DNA from: Anaerolineae bacterium
GTDB lineage: Bacteria; Chloroflexota; Anaerolineae; JADYZS01
Length of the DNA: 6,667 nucleotides
Assembly: GCA_020853075.1 (NCBI GenBank)
Contig: JADYZS010000528.1
Location: forward strand, 1 to 6,667
Direction: 5' to 3'
Shown: positions 1-6,530 of the stretch, one piece after another
How the letters are laid out: each line of letters starts with the position of its first letter
Numbering within the stretch: the stretch's first letter is position 1
Translations under genes and position numbers: made by a program
Notes under the pieces: generated by a model
The model's database searches: none
What the model was told of the DNA's origin: nothing
What the model saw: the letters and a program-made list of their open reading frames with translations, nothing else

Positions 1-1164
1 TACCATCTCCTGGCACTCAGCGGATGTCAAGTCGTTGGGGAAGGCAGCCAAGAGCGCGCCCTCGCCTTCGCTACACTGGAGGATCATCTCCATCAGGAGC
101 GCCATATCCTTGGCGGTGGTCTGCATAAAGGGGTCGGGATAGGTGGTCACGTCGCGGCGGCTATTAGCCGGTGTGGAAGGGGTCTGCACAGGCTGCTTCC
201 AGTCGTAGGGCGCGGCCATAAAGGTGTTGCGCAGGCCGAGACGCCGTACCATATCGGTGACGGAGCGTGCGCCCTGCTCGGCCTTGCCTTTGCCGATGAA
301 CGCCAACAGAAGATTCGCGGTGTAGTTGCCGCTGAGGGAGATCGTCTCGGACAGGAGTTTGGTCAACTCAGCATCCGGGGGGCCATCTAGTCGGCGGTAC
401 GTCTCTATGATTATGGGGATCTTCATCGTGCTCATACCGGCAAAGGCCACCTCAGGGTCCACCCCCACTTCTTCGTTGCGCACGACGTCTCGCAAGAAGA
501 TGCTCACCACGCCGGGGAACTCGTCTGCCTGCGCCTTGAACAGTTCATCCAGGACGGCAAGGGTGGGCGCGGGTGCCGGTTTCTTCACGAGTACCAGATC
601 AGCGCGCCGCTCGCCTATGGCGCCCAGGGCCTGCCGCACCAGGGGGAGCGACGCTTTGACGTCTAATTGCAGGCCGGGCTCCCCAGGACTGAAGGAGAGA
701 TCTCCGACGAGCACCTGCGGCGGGCGCGGAGGACGGTCATAGCGGGATGCCAGGTCGGTCAGCCAGCGGTTAAGGGCGGCTTCGTCCACCGTATAGCGCA
801 ACGGCACGTCGGTCACCGGCGTGGGGTTGCCTATCAGGTCACCCAGGAAAGCGGCCACAAAGTACCAGCCGCCGCGGTATTGCTCTGCCTCTTTGAGCAT
901 GGCGCGCGTGTCCACCTTGAAGGCAATGGATTCCGGGCGCAGGATCACCCGCTGTTCAGCGTAATAGACGGCAACCGGCTGTTGGAAAGCTGCAGTCAAG
1001 GCTACGGCCACCTCGTCCGCCGCCCGCCCCGGCACAGCAATGCCTGCCAGGGTGACACCGGCAGGGACGACACCCTGAGCCTGGGAAAAACGCCGCGCTT
1101 GCGTAAAGAGGAAGAGTGCCGCAACGGCAATGACAATGAGAAAAAACCGAGGAAGACTTCGCAT
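1..1164 (-). CDS. Class A beta-lactamase-like serine hydrolase with YoaR-like N-terminal domain (3' end off window)
   Basis: 388 codons are visible from the ATG at 1164, and the frame is still open at base 1, so the C-terminus is missing. Residues 1-20 (MRSLPRFFLIVIAVAALFLF) form a signal peptide or membrane anchor. Residues of about 33-200 resemble the YoaR/VanW-associated putative peptidoglycan-binding domain, with the VPAGVTLAGI opening typical of it. From about residue 203 the sequence is beta-lactamase2-like: catalytic S245-T-M-K248 (SxxK), then S278-G-N280 in place of the usual SDN, followed by YTANLLL. The third motif (KTG type) should lie beyond the left edge. The spacing between the two motifs, 33 residues, is shorter than the roughly 60 of true class A enzymes. 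A cell-wall or D-Ala peptide role outside the membrane is an inference; antibiotic hydrolysis is not shown. No clear SD precedes the ATG. The gene starts 36 nt after the upstream small gene's stop and lies in the same frame as it. Confidence 0.9.
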   Translation of the reverse strand, partial: MRSLPRFFLIVIAVAALFLFTQARRFSQAQGVVPAGVTLAGIAVPGRAADEVAVALTAAFQQPVAVYYAEQRVILRPESIAFKVDTRAMLKEAEQYRGGWYFVAAFLGDLIGNPTPVTDVPLRYTVDEAALNRWLTDLASRYDRPPRPPQVLVGDLSFSPGEPGLQLDVKASLPLVRQALGAIGERRADLVLVKKPAPAPTLAVLDELFKAQADEFPGVVSIFLRDVVRNEEVGVDPEVAFAGMSTMKIPIIIETYRRLDGPPDAELTKLLSETISLSGNYTANLLLAFIGKGKAEQGARSVTDMVRRLGLRNTFMAAPYDWKQPVQTPSTPANSRRDVTTYPDPFMQTTAKDMALLMEMILQCSEGEGALLAAFPNDLTSAECQEMV

Positions 1165-1200
1165 GGTGTTTATCGTGGCTTTTGTGTTAGGCCATATACT

Positions 1201-1506
1201 TTACCTTAGTTTCGCCGAGAGGTCAACTTCTGCGCTTTGAGCGACGATGCCCAAAAACGCCAAGATCAGCAGGATGCCACCGCCCAAGACAAGGCTCACC
1301 GCGTTCGTGGCTACGCTCAACGCGAAGGACCATTTGAGGGTGACGATGCCGCGATTCAGGAGAGCGATCACGCCGGTCTCATATACGACGGCAAATATCT
1401 CCAGCAGGGCGATCACCAGACAGGCGAACCCTGCGGGAAAGAGGGGAAAGGCGAACTTAGGGTAGAAGGCGATAGGAGCGCACGCGCGGATGGACCGTTT
1501 CGGCAC
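1201..1506 (-). CDS. Small membrane protein, unknown function, overlapping the deacetylase gene
   Basis: This 101-residue frame starts at a GTG inside the last 50 bases of the upstream deacetylase gene and ends at TAA. An AAGGA lies 4 nt before the GTG. The protein is strongly hydrophobic, with probable membrane spans at about residues 19-43 and 61-89. The short N-terminus carries K3, R4 and R7, and the tail is polar (SAEVDLSAKLR). I recognise no family. The hydrophobic pattern, the SD-like leader and the lack of a competing gene on either strand between 1204 and 1456 favour real coding. Against it are the unusually long overlap and the short length. An in-frame GTG at about codon 31 would avoid the overlap but would cut away the first membrane span. 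It could also be a relic of a larger membrane gene. Its position suggests translational coupling to the deacetylase gene. Confidence 0.55.
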   Translation of the reverse strand: MPKRSIRACAPIAFYPKFAFPLFPAGFACLVIALLEIFAVVYETGVIALLNRGIVTLKWSFALSVATNAVSLVLGGGILLILAFLGIVAQSAEVDLSAKLR

Positions 1507-2182
1507 GAAATCCTTCGGCGTAAGTCACGCCGCACTGCAAGCCACGCCAGCGGGCCGCGATGTACATGGCATCCGCCATCGTGGTTCCGTCGCGGCCCTT
1601 GATCCACTCCAACTGGCTGGCGTGACACTCCAACATGGTGCGCTTTGTCTCGTAGGTCTCGGTGATGTCCACGTATTCGGTCGGTGTGAAGTTCAGGCCG
1701 TTCGGCGTATCAAAGTAGTAGAGGGGCCGCGCGCCCAGGTGGGCCGGATGCTCCGTCTTGACGTTGGGCAGCGTACAGATGAAAGAAGCGTCAAACATCA
1801 GCCTGCTCACCGCGCGATGGTCGGGGTGATAGTCCATCGGGTCATGGGTTAGAATCAAGTCTGGTTTGGCAACCCGAATGAGGTCGGCAAAGCGCAAGCG
1901 GGTCGCCACATCCTCAAAGAGGAATTCATCGCGGAAGCCAAGCCAATGAAACTCGCCGCCGATGAGGGAGGCGGCGCGTTGGGCCTCAACCCGCCGGATG
2001 CGCGCCAGTTCGTCGGCGGGGATGGTCAGATGTCCCGCGCTGCCATCGGTGGCAATCGCTATAATGACCACGCCGCCACGGCGCGCGTATTTCGCCAACG
2101 TTCCTGCGCATTTCAGTTCAATGTCATCGGGATGCGCGGCGACGGCCAGCACGCGCAGAGCATCGGAAGAATGATCGGCCAT
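1457..2182 (-). CDS. PIG-L/LmbE-family zinc-dependent N-deacetylase
   Basis: This complete 241-residue protein has the usual family length. The hallmark AHPDD is at residues 16-20, supplying H17 and D20 as zinc ligands and D19 as the probable general base, by analogy with MshB. The second motif HPDH is at 119-122, with H122 as the third zinc ligand. The protein begins with a hydrophobic strand (VLAVAAHPDD) in a Rossmann-like fold. No signal peptide is seen, so it is probably cytoplasmic. Family members remove acetyl groups from GlcNAc-type moieties in GlcNAc-inositol (MshB), GlcNAc-malate (BshB), GlcNAc-PI and related compounds. The substrate here is not determinable; no mycothiol or bacillithiol partner genes are present in the window. 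The gene starts 24 nt after the amidohydrolase gene, behind a strong AAAGGGG SD, and its 3' end carries the start of a small membrane gene. Confidence 0.93.
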   Translation of the reverse strand: MADHSSDALRVLAVAAHPDDIELKCAGTLAKYARRGGVVIIAIATDGSAGHLTIPADELARIRRVEAQRAASLIGGEFHWLGFRDEFLFEDVATRLRFADLIRVAKPDLILTHDPMDYHPDHRAVSRLMFDASFICTLPNVKTEHPAHLGARPLYYFDTPNGLNFTPTEYVDITETYETKRTMLECHASQLEWIKGRDGTTMADAMYIAARWRGLQCGVTYAEGFRAETVHPRVRSYRLLP

Positions 2183-2189
2183 GACAGTT

Positions 2190-2196
2190 CCCCTTT
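2190..2196 (-). promoter_or_regulatory. Ribosome binding site of the deacetylase gene
   Basis: AAAGGGG reads on the minus strand with a 7-nt spacer before the ATG at 2182. It lies in the 24-nt gap after the amidohydrolase stop and fixes the start of the deacetylase. Confidence 0.75.
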
Positions 2197-2206
2197 CAAT
2201 ATAACG

Positions 2207-3553
2207 TCAACTACCCGCTTGCGCGCGCAACCGCGCCACGCAGCGGTCGGCTTGACGGATCACCTCCGCCTCGTCAAAGGCGACGATGCGACGATCCTCC
2301 ATCAATATCCGCCCGTCCACCAGCACCGTCAGCACATCGCCTACGCTCGCCGAGTAGATGACGTTAGACAAGAGGCTGTTGAAGGGGTGCATGTGCGGGC
2401 CGGAGGTATCCAGCAGCACGATGTCGGCCTTCTTGCCCACCTCCAGAGTCCCTAGATCATGCTCCCGGTTCAGGGCGCGCGCCCCGTTGACGGTCATCAT
2501 GCGTAAGGAGGTATCGCCCGGTATGGCCGCGGCGTTGCCGGTCAGACGGGCGTGGATAAAGACGACCAGGCGCATCTCCTCTATCATATCCAGGTTGTTG
2601 TTGGTCGCTGCGCTATCGGTGCCCAGGGCCACGTTGATCCCGCGCGTCAGGAGGTCGGGAACCGGCGTTGTCTTCGTCGCCAGTTTGAGGTGTGATTGAG
2701 GACAGGCCACGGCGTGGAACGAACGCCCCCCCAGGATGTCCATGTCGGATTCGCTGAGAAAGAGACAATGGGCCGCGATGACGTGCTGGTCCAGAATACC
2801 GGCGTCGCGCGCCACCTCCACAGGCGTCTTGCCGTACCGCTCGCGGCAATAGTCTATCTCCGGCTGCCATTCCGCCAGGTGCATGGTGATGCCCAGCCCC
2901 AATTCTTCGGCCAGACGAGCCGCGCGGCTGAGCCACGGCTCCTGGCAGGTGAAGGTCTCGTGGGGGGCAACCAGGGTCATGATGCGACCGTCCGCGCGGC
3001 CGTGCCAATCGGCGGCGAAGCGGGCGCACTCGTCAAACGTCCTGGCCGCCGTTGCCTCGTCGTAGGCAAGCCAGCGCGTCTCATCGTTGATAAACGTCAG
3101 TATCTCCCAGCCCAGCGCGGCGCGGATGCCGCTGTCTATGACCGCCTGGCCGACGCGATCCATGTCGCGGTACATATCCACAAAGGTCGTCGTGCCGGAG
3201 CGGATCATCTCAGCCATGGCGAGGAAACTAGACCAATAGTGATCCTCCGGCGTCAGGTGCGCGGTCCAGTCGCGCTCCAGCGGGATCCGGTCATCGGCCC
3301 TGGGAAAGCCGCGGCCATCGCTGACGCCGCGCATGATGGTCATCGGCGTGTGGGTGTGGGAGTTGATGAAGCCGGGCAAGGCGATCTTGCCTCGCCCGTT
3401 GATGACGCGCTCGGCCTCTGTCTCAGGGAAAGAGCGCCCCGTCTGGCCGATGCCTACGATGGCATTGCCTTCAACGTAGATGTCCGTCTCCGACAGGATC
3501 GGGCTATGCGCGGTCATCGGGATCACGGTCGCGCCACGGATGATAATCTTCAT
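2207..3553 (-). CDS. mtaD: Amidohydrolase, probable 5-methylthioadenosine/S-adenosylhomocysteine deaminase type (MtaD-like)
   Basis: This 448-residue protein is a complete member of the TRZ/ATZ/MtaD branch of the amidohydrolase superfamily. It has a metal-dependent TIM barrel flanked by a small beta domain built from both ends. Visible active-site residues are H66-x-H68 (INSHTHTP), H198 (APHETFTC), H225 with E228 (MHLAEW), H262 (AAHC) and D313 (GTDSA). They align in order with the residues of the Thermotoga MtaD (TM0936). The C-terminus carries the typical LGTLEVGKKADIVLLD return strand. The family hydrolytically deaminates adenosine-like compounds (MTA, SAH, 5'-deoxyadenosine) or other aminated rings. 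The fold and metal site are certain, but the exact substrate is not, so the symbol names the nearest family. The start ATG overlaps the dehydrogenase stop as ATGA, with a GGGG element 6 nt upstream. A longer in-frame reading back to 3826 runs inside the dehydrogenase gene and is rejected. Confidence 0.92.
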   Translation of the reverse strand: MKIIIRGATVIPMTAHSPILSETDIYVEGNAIVGIGQTGRSFPETEAERVINGRGKIALPGFINSHTHTPMTIMRGVSDGRGFPRADDRIPLERDWTAHLTPEDHYWSSFLAMAEMIRSGTTTFVDMYRDMDRVGQAVIDSGIRAALGWEILTFINDETRWLAYDEATAARTFDECARFAADWHGRADGRIMTLVAPHETFTCQEPWLSRAARLAEELGLGITMHLAEWQPEIDYCRERYGKTPVEVARDAGILDQHVIAAHCLFLSESDMDILGGRSFHAVACPQSHLKLATKTTPVPDLLTRGINVALGTDSAATNNNLDMIEEMRLVVFIHARLTGNAAAIPGDTSLRMMTVNGARALNREHDLGTLEVGKKADIVLLDTSGPHMHPFNSLLSNVIYSASVGDVLTVLVDGRILMEDRRIVAFDEAEVIRQADRCVARLRAQAGS

Positions 3554-4608
3554 TGTACACCCCACGGCTTTACAAGCACCTTGAGCCCGACGCCGCTCCC
3601 GTACACGCGGTGGGCCTCCATGATTTCTTCCAACGGCATTCGGTGGGTGATGAGGGAACGCACGTCCACCTGCCGCGCGGCCATCAGGGCCAGGGCGCGC
3701 TCGTGCTGAGCGCGGGTTGAACTCTGGCTGCCGGTCAGCACCAGTTCCTTGTAATGAATCCGGTTCGGGTCCAGGGCGATGGTAGTTGGCGGCCACGTCC
3801 CGGCGAAGAGGTTGACCGCGCCGCAATCGGCAGCCATCGCCAGCCCTGCTTCTATGGCCGGGGCCGCCCCGACGCAGACGATGACCGCCTCGGCCCCGCG
3901 ATGATCGGTCAGCGCGCGTACCTGCTCCACCGTATCGGATTGCCCGGCCTGCACGACGGCGTCGGCACCCAATTCCGCGGCGCGGCGGAGACGTGTCGCG
4001 TCCAACTCGGTGACGATGGCCCGCGCCCCCAGCGCCCGCACCAACGCCAGGTGCAACAGCCCCATCGTCCCTCCCCCCACGATGACGACGGTATCCCCCT
4101 CGCGCACGCCCGCGCGCTCCACGCTGTTGAGACAGCAGGCCAACGGCTCGGCAAAGGAGGCTTCGTCATCGCTCAACCCCTCCGGCGTCGGCAGGCAGGT
4201 GGCCGCCGACACGAGCATGTATTGGGCGAAGCCCGTCGCCAGGTATTCCTGGTCGCGAGAGGTGAGGCAGAAATTGGCGCGGCCACGCCGGCAGAGACGG
4301 CAGCGGCCACAGGGAACTAGCGGCCCATGCACGACCCGCTCTCCCACGGCCAACGCATCCACTGCCGGCCCCGCCGCCGCAATCGTGCCTGCTACCTCGT
4401 GGCCCAACGTGCCGGGGACGCGCCATAGCCGTTCGGGAAAATGGGACGGGTCTTTCAGAATCTTCAGGCCGGACGGGCAGACGCCGCAGGTTTCTACCCG
4501 GATGACGGCCTGCCCTGGCCCCGGTTCGGGGATAGGGAACGTCTCCACCTGCATGTCCATTGGGCCGCAAAGGACGGCCGCGCGCATCTGGCTCGCACCC
4601 TCCACCAT
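3550..4608 (-). CDS. Zinc-dependent medium-chain alcohol/polyol dehydrogenase, NAD type
   Basis: This 352-residue MDR-family protein is of the threonine/sorbitol dehydrogenase type. The catalytic zinc site is suggested by C44, H70-E71 (GTLGHEVAG) and E154 (FAEPLACC). The structural zinc lobe is intact, with C100, C103, C106 and C114. The Rossmann motif is G178-G-G180-T-M-G183. The acidic E201 at the end of the second strand favours NAD over NADP. One oddity is that the usual CxSD after the first zinc cysteine reads CPSG here, so the aspartate is replaced by glycine. Likely chemistry is reversible oxidation of a secondary hydroxyl in the cytoplasm; the substrate is unknown. The chosen ATG lies one base after the small gene's stop (TGAGATG), with AGAGGT 8 nt upstream. 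An alternative ATG at 4587 gives MRAAVL, the usual family N-terminus, but its GGAGG sits 11 nt away. The gene ends in an ATGA overlap with the amidohydrolase. Confidence 0.93.
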   Translation of the reverse strand: MVEGASQMRAAVLCGPMDMQVETFPIPEPGPGQAVIRVETCGVCPSGLKILKDPSHFPERLWRVPGTLGHEVAGTIAAAGPAVDALAVGERVVHGPLVPCGRCRLCRRGRANFCLTSRDQEYLATGFAQYMLVSAATCLPTPEGLSDDEASFAEPLACCLNSVERAGVREGDTVVIVGGGTMGLLHLALVRALGARAIVTELDATRLRRAAELGADAVVQAGQSDTVEQVRALTDHRGAEAVIVCVGAAPAIEAGLAMAADCGAVNLFAGTWPPTTIALDPNRIHYKELVLTGSQSSTRAQHERALALMAARQVDVRSLITHRMPLEEIMEAHRVYGSGVGLKVLVKPWGVQ

Positions 4609-4609
4609 C

Positions 4610-4798
4610 TCAACTGACCTCTGGCGACAATTCCATCAGCCACCGTAGCCGGCGTGCCCACTCTTGCCGGATAGAGGGTGGCAGGATAGGCATGCGGAAA
4701 AGGATCTTCCCGCTCAACCCGCACGGCGCGAATTGCACGTCGCCAAAGCGCTGCCGCAGGAAATCCTTGATCGCCGCCGTATCAAATTTCTCGGTCAT
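4610..4798 (-). CDS. Small protein of unknown function, first gene of the dehydrogenase operon
   Basis: This frame has 62 codons plus a stop. It begins MTEKFDTAAIKDFLRQRFG and ends WARRLRWLMELSPEVS. No family is recognised. It has no membrane span or signal peptide; the composition is that of a small soluble protein with two likely amphipathic helices (about 7-17 and 42-57) around a GLSGK turn and a proline-containing middle. The start is fixed by an in-frame TAG four codons upstream; the SD is weak (a GGTGA-like stretch touching the ATG). The main support for real coding is its position: its stop is one base from the dehydrogenase ATG, as in translationally coupled operons. It may be a small partner or regulatory subunit of the dehydrogenase, or a leader-type ORF. 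Either role is inference. Confidence 0.6.
   Translation of the reverse strand: MTEKFDTAAIKDFLRQRFGDVQFAPCGLSGKILFRMPILPPSIRQEWARRLRWLMELSPEVS
4617..4622 (-). promoter_or_regulatory. Ribosome binding site supporting the upstream dehydrogenase start
   Basis: AGAGGT lies inside the end of the small 62-codon gene, 8 nt before the ATG at 4608. It is better spaced than the GGAGG preceding the alternative ATG at 4587. Confidence 0.5.
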
Positions 4799-4845
4799 GT
4801 CACCGTTTCTCTACCACACCTCGGGTAAAATGGAAACGACTCCAA

Positions 4846-4958
4846 GCCCTCACCCCCTATCCCCTCTCCCGAATACAGGAGGGGGGGAGCAAAGTCCCGC
4901 GGGGCTTCCCCTCCCTCTCCCATATTTGGGAGAGGGAGGGGACGGGGAGGGTGAGGGC
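4846..4958. repeat. Nested inverted-repeat element (REP/MITE-like), C/G-rich
   Basis: This element fills about half of the 224-nt gene-free spacer between the kinase stop and the small gene. The outer ends are exact inverse copies: GCCCTCACC at 4846-4854 and GGTGAGGGC at 4950-4958. Inside are three further foldbacks: 4862-4869 against 4878-4885 with one G-T type mismatch, a near-perfect palindrome at 4892-4907 (AAGTCCCGCGGGGCTT), and a 16-bp perfect hairpin at 4907-4942. There is no ORF of its own and no clear target duplication. The architecture (outer repeats enclosing hairpins) fits a non-autonomous dispersed repeat of the kind common in GC-rich bacterial genomes. The flanks 4799-4845 and 4959-5022 hold no convincing promoter or other feature. 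Confidence 0.8.
4907..4942. repeat. 16-bp perfect hairpin within the repeat element
   Basis: The arms 4907-4922 (TCCCCTCCCTCTCCCA) and 4927-4942 are exact reverse complements with a 4-nt TATT loop. It is the most stable fold in the spacer. It lies downstream of the kinase gene and could slow polymerase or protect the 3' end of the kinase mRNA. It lacks the U-tract of an intrinsic terminator. Confidence 0.85.
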
Positions 4959-5022
4959 CGGACGTCCACGATAGCCGCTATTTTAGAGTTAGTTTAGCGA
5001 CATGCACCGGACGCGCCTCGGA

Positions 5023-6525
5023 TCACGAAGACCTTGTTTCCTCAATTGCCGCCAGCCGCGGGAAAAGCGGCTGCACCGCCGGATATAACTCCTTATAGAC
5101 CTCGTAGAGGGCCGAGTAGCGCGCGTGGCGATCCGGGTCGGGAGACAATATCTCCGCCACGCGATTCATCGTCGCGGCGGCCTCGCGCAAGTCCGGGAAA
5201 AGCCCCACGCCGACACCGGCCAGCATCGCCGCGCCCAGGCAGCCGGTCTCCAACACCCGTAACACACCGACCTCGCGGCCCAGAACGTCGGCCTTGATCT
5301 GGTTCCAGAGACGGCTGCGCGCGCCGCCACCACCGATGCGCACCTCGCGAATCTCCGCACCATGCGCCTGATAGGTTTCCAGAATTTGCCGCAGGCCGAA
5401 GGCGATCCCTTCCAGGATGGCGCGCGCCAGGTGAGCCAGGCTGTGCTGGGGCGAAAGGCCGAAGAAGACGCCGCGCGCGTCCGGGTCGTGAACGACACCC
5501 TTTTCACCGGCCAGCGTCGGCAGAAACAGAAGCCCGCCCGCGCCCGCGGGAGCCGTGGCGGCCAGCGCGTGCATCGTATCGTAAGTGGCCCCGTCCGGCA
5601 GCATCTGGTCGCGGAACCAGCGCGGGGCGATGCCGCGCACTGGCGAGAGCGAAAGGAGCCAGAGGCCGGGGAGGAGGTGCGGCACGGGGTAGCCGCCGCC
5701 TTGTGGCCGCTCTGCCATGACTACGGCGGTGATCTCGGTCGTCCCGGCCTGGTCCAGCACCATCCCTGGCGCGACGAGCCCGCCGCCTAGCAGATTGCAG
5801 AGCGAATCCTGCGCCGTCATCACGGCGGGCGTGCCGGGGGTGAGGCCGGTTTCTGCCGCTGCCGCCTCCGTCACCCTCCCCACAACCTCGCCCGGCGCGT
5901 AAGGCTTCCCGAACCAACCTTCATCCTGCCCGAAGACTCGTCCGAAGTCGCTATCCCAGAGCGCGGTGCGCGCCTCCCGGCCGGCGATGCCGGTTAGCCG
6001 GTAGTTCACGAAATCCCAGGTGGCGGTCGTCACGCAGCGTATCTGCCGGAAGATTTCCGGTTCGTGCGCCTGGAGCCAGGCCAGTTTGGCGCTGGGGAGG
6101 AGGCGGAGGATCATGGCTAACCGACCCGCGTCCAGGCGGTCAAACCCCAGCAAATCGGCCAGCCGCGCCTCACCCAGTTCGTTGACCAGGTGGGCGACCT
6201 GCTCCAGCGTCGGGATGCGCTCGTCGCCGTAGAGGATAGCAGGCCGCAGGAGACGGCGTTCTGGCCCGAAAAGGACGAGGCTTGACGTGCCAGTGGTGCC
6301 TACGGCAGCGATGCGTCCTGCCTCGGCCCCGGCCTGCGCGATGACGGACCGGATCGCCCGCGCCAGTCCCTGCCAGGTGGTTTCGGCGTCGGCCTCCACC
6401 CACCCTTGTGCCGGGCGCACGCCGGGCACCTCGCCCCCGGCAGCGGCCAGTTCTTTCCCACTCGCGTCAAAGAGGACCGCCTTGTAGCCCGTCGTGCCGT
6501 AGTCAATGCCCAGCAGCAGGTTCAC
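5023..6525 (-). CDS. FGGY-family carbohydrate kinase (xylulokinase/ribulokinase-like), substrate unknown
   Basis: This 500-residue protein has the usual length for FGGY sugar kinases, which phosphorylate a sugar or polyol with ATP in the cytoplasm. The N-terminal actin-like domain opens with GIDYGTTGYKAVLFD (phosphate-binding D8). The middle region has RPAILYGDER (94-103) and ATWDFVNYRLTG (168-179). The probable catalytic base is D240 in TAQDSLCNLLGGG. The C-terminal domain has GVFFGLSPQHSLAHLARAIL from 352, ahead of GIAFGLR, and the nucleotide-binding GGGGARSRLW (398-407). The xylulokinase substrate motif MHG is replaced by TGTSS (78-82), as in ribulokinase-like subgroups, so the sugar cannot be named. 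The start is GTG at 6525, with GGGGG 5 nt upstream; this places GIDYGTT at the normal distance from the N-terminus. An extension to a TTG at 6597 would translate repeat DNA and is rejected. The repeat-filled spacer may separate it from the next operon. Confidence 0.94.
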   Translation of the reverse strand: MNLLLGIDYGTTGYKAVLFDASGKELAAAGGEVPGVRPAQGWVEADAETTWQGLARAIRSVIAQAGAEAGRIAAVGTTGTSSLVLFGPERRLLRPAILYGDERIPTLEQVAHLVNELGEARLADLLGFDRLDAGRLAMILRLLPSAKLAWLQAHEPEIFRQIRCVTTATWDFVNYRLTGIAGREARTALWDSDFGRVFGQDEGWFGKPYAPGEVVGRVTEAAAAETGLTPGTPAVMTAQDSLCNLLGGGLVAPGMVLDQAGTTEITAVVMAERPQGGGYPVPHLLPGLWLLSLSPVRGIAPRWFRDQMLPDGATYDTMHALAATAPAGAGGLLFLPTLAGEKGVVHDPDARGVFFGLSPQHSLAHLARAILEGIAFGLRQILETYQAHGAEIREVRIGGGGARSRLWNQIKADVLGREVGVLRVLETGCLGAAMLAGVGVGLFPDLREAAATMNRVAEILSPDPDRHARYSALYEVYKELYPAVQPLFPRLAAIEETRSS

Positions 6526-6530
6526 GAAAG

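Noticed and set aside
2696..3709. A 337-residue open frame on the plus strand opposite the amidohydrolase and dehydrogenase genes
   Set aside because: It is the antisense shadow of GC-rich coding sequence. The product shows no recognisable domain, while both minus-strand genes carry complete active-site motifs.
3554..3826. N-terminal extension of the amidohydrolase
   Set aside because: It lies wholly within the dehydrogenase coding sequence in another frame and is arginine/proline-rich. The ATG at 3553 matches the family N-terminus and has an SD-like element.
4907..4942. Intrinsic terminator for the kinase
   Set aside because: The stem is strong, but no U-run follows it in the direction of transcription. 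It is better explained as part of the dispersed repeat.
4986..5010. Promoter in the spacer after the kinase (TAAAAT-like -10 on the minus strand)
   Set aside because: No acceptable -35 hexamer lies 16-18 nt upstream, so support is too weak to list it.
2207..6525. Methylthioadenosine or 5'-deoxyadenosine salvage pathway based on the MtaD-like gene
   Set aside because: No phosphorylase, isomerase or aldolase of that pathway is visible, and the FGGY kinase and PIG-L deacetylase are not standard members.
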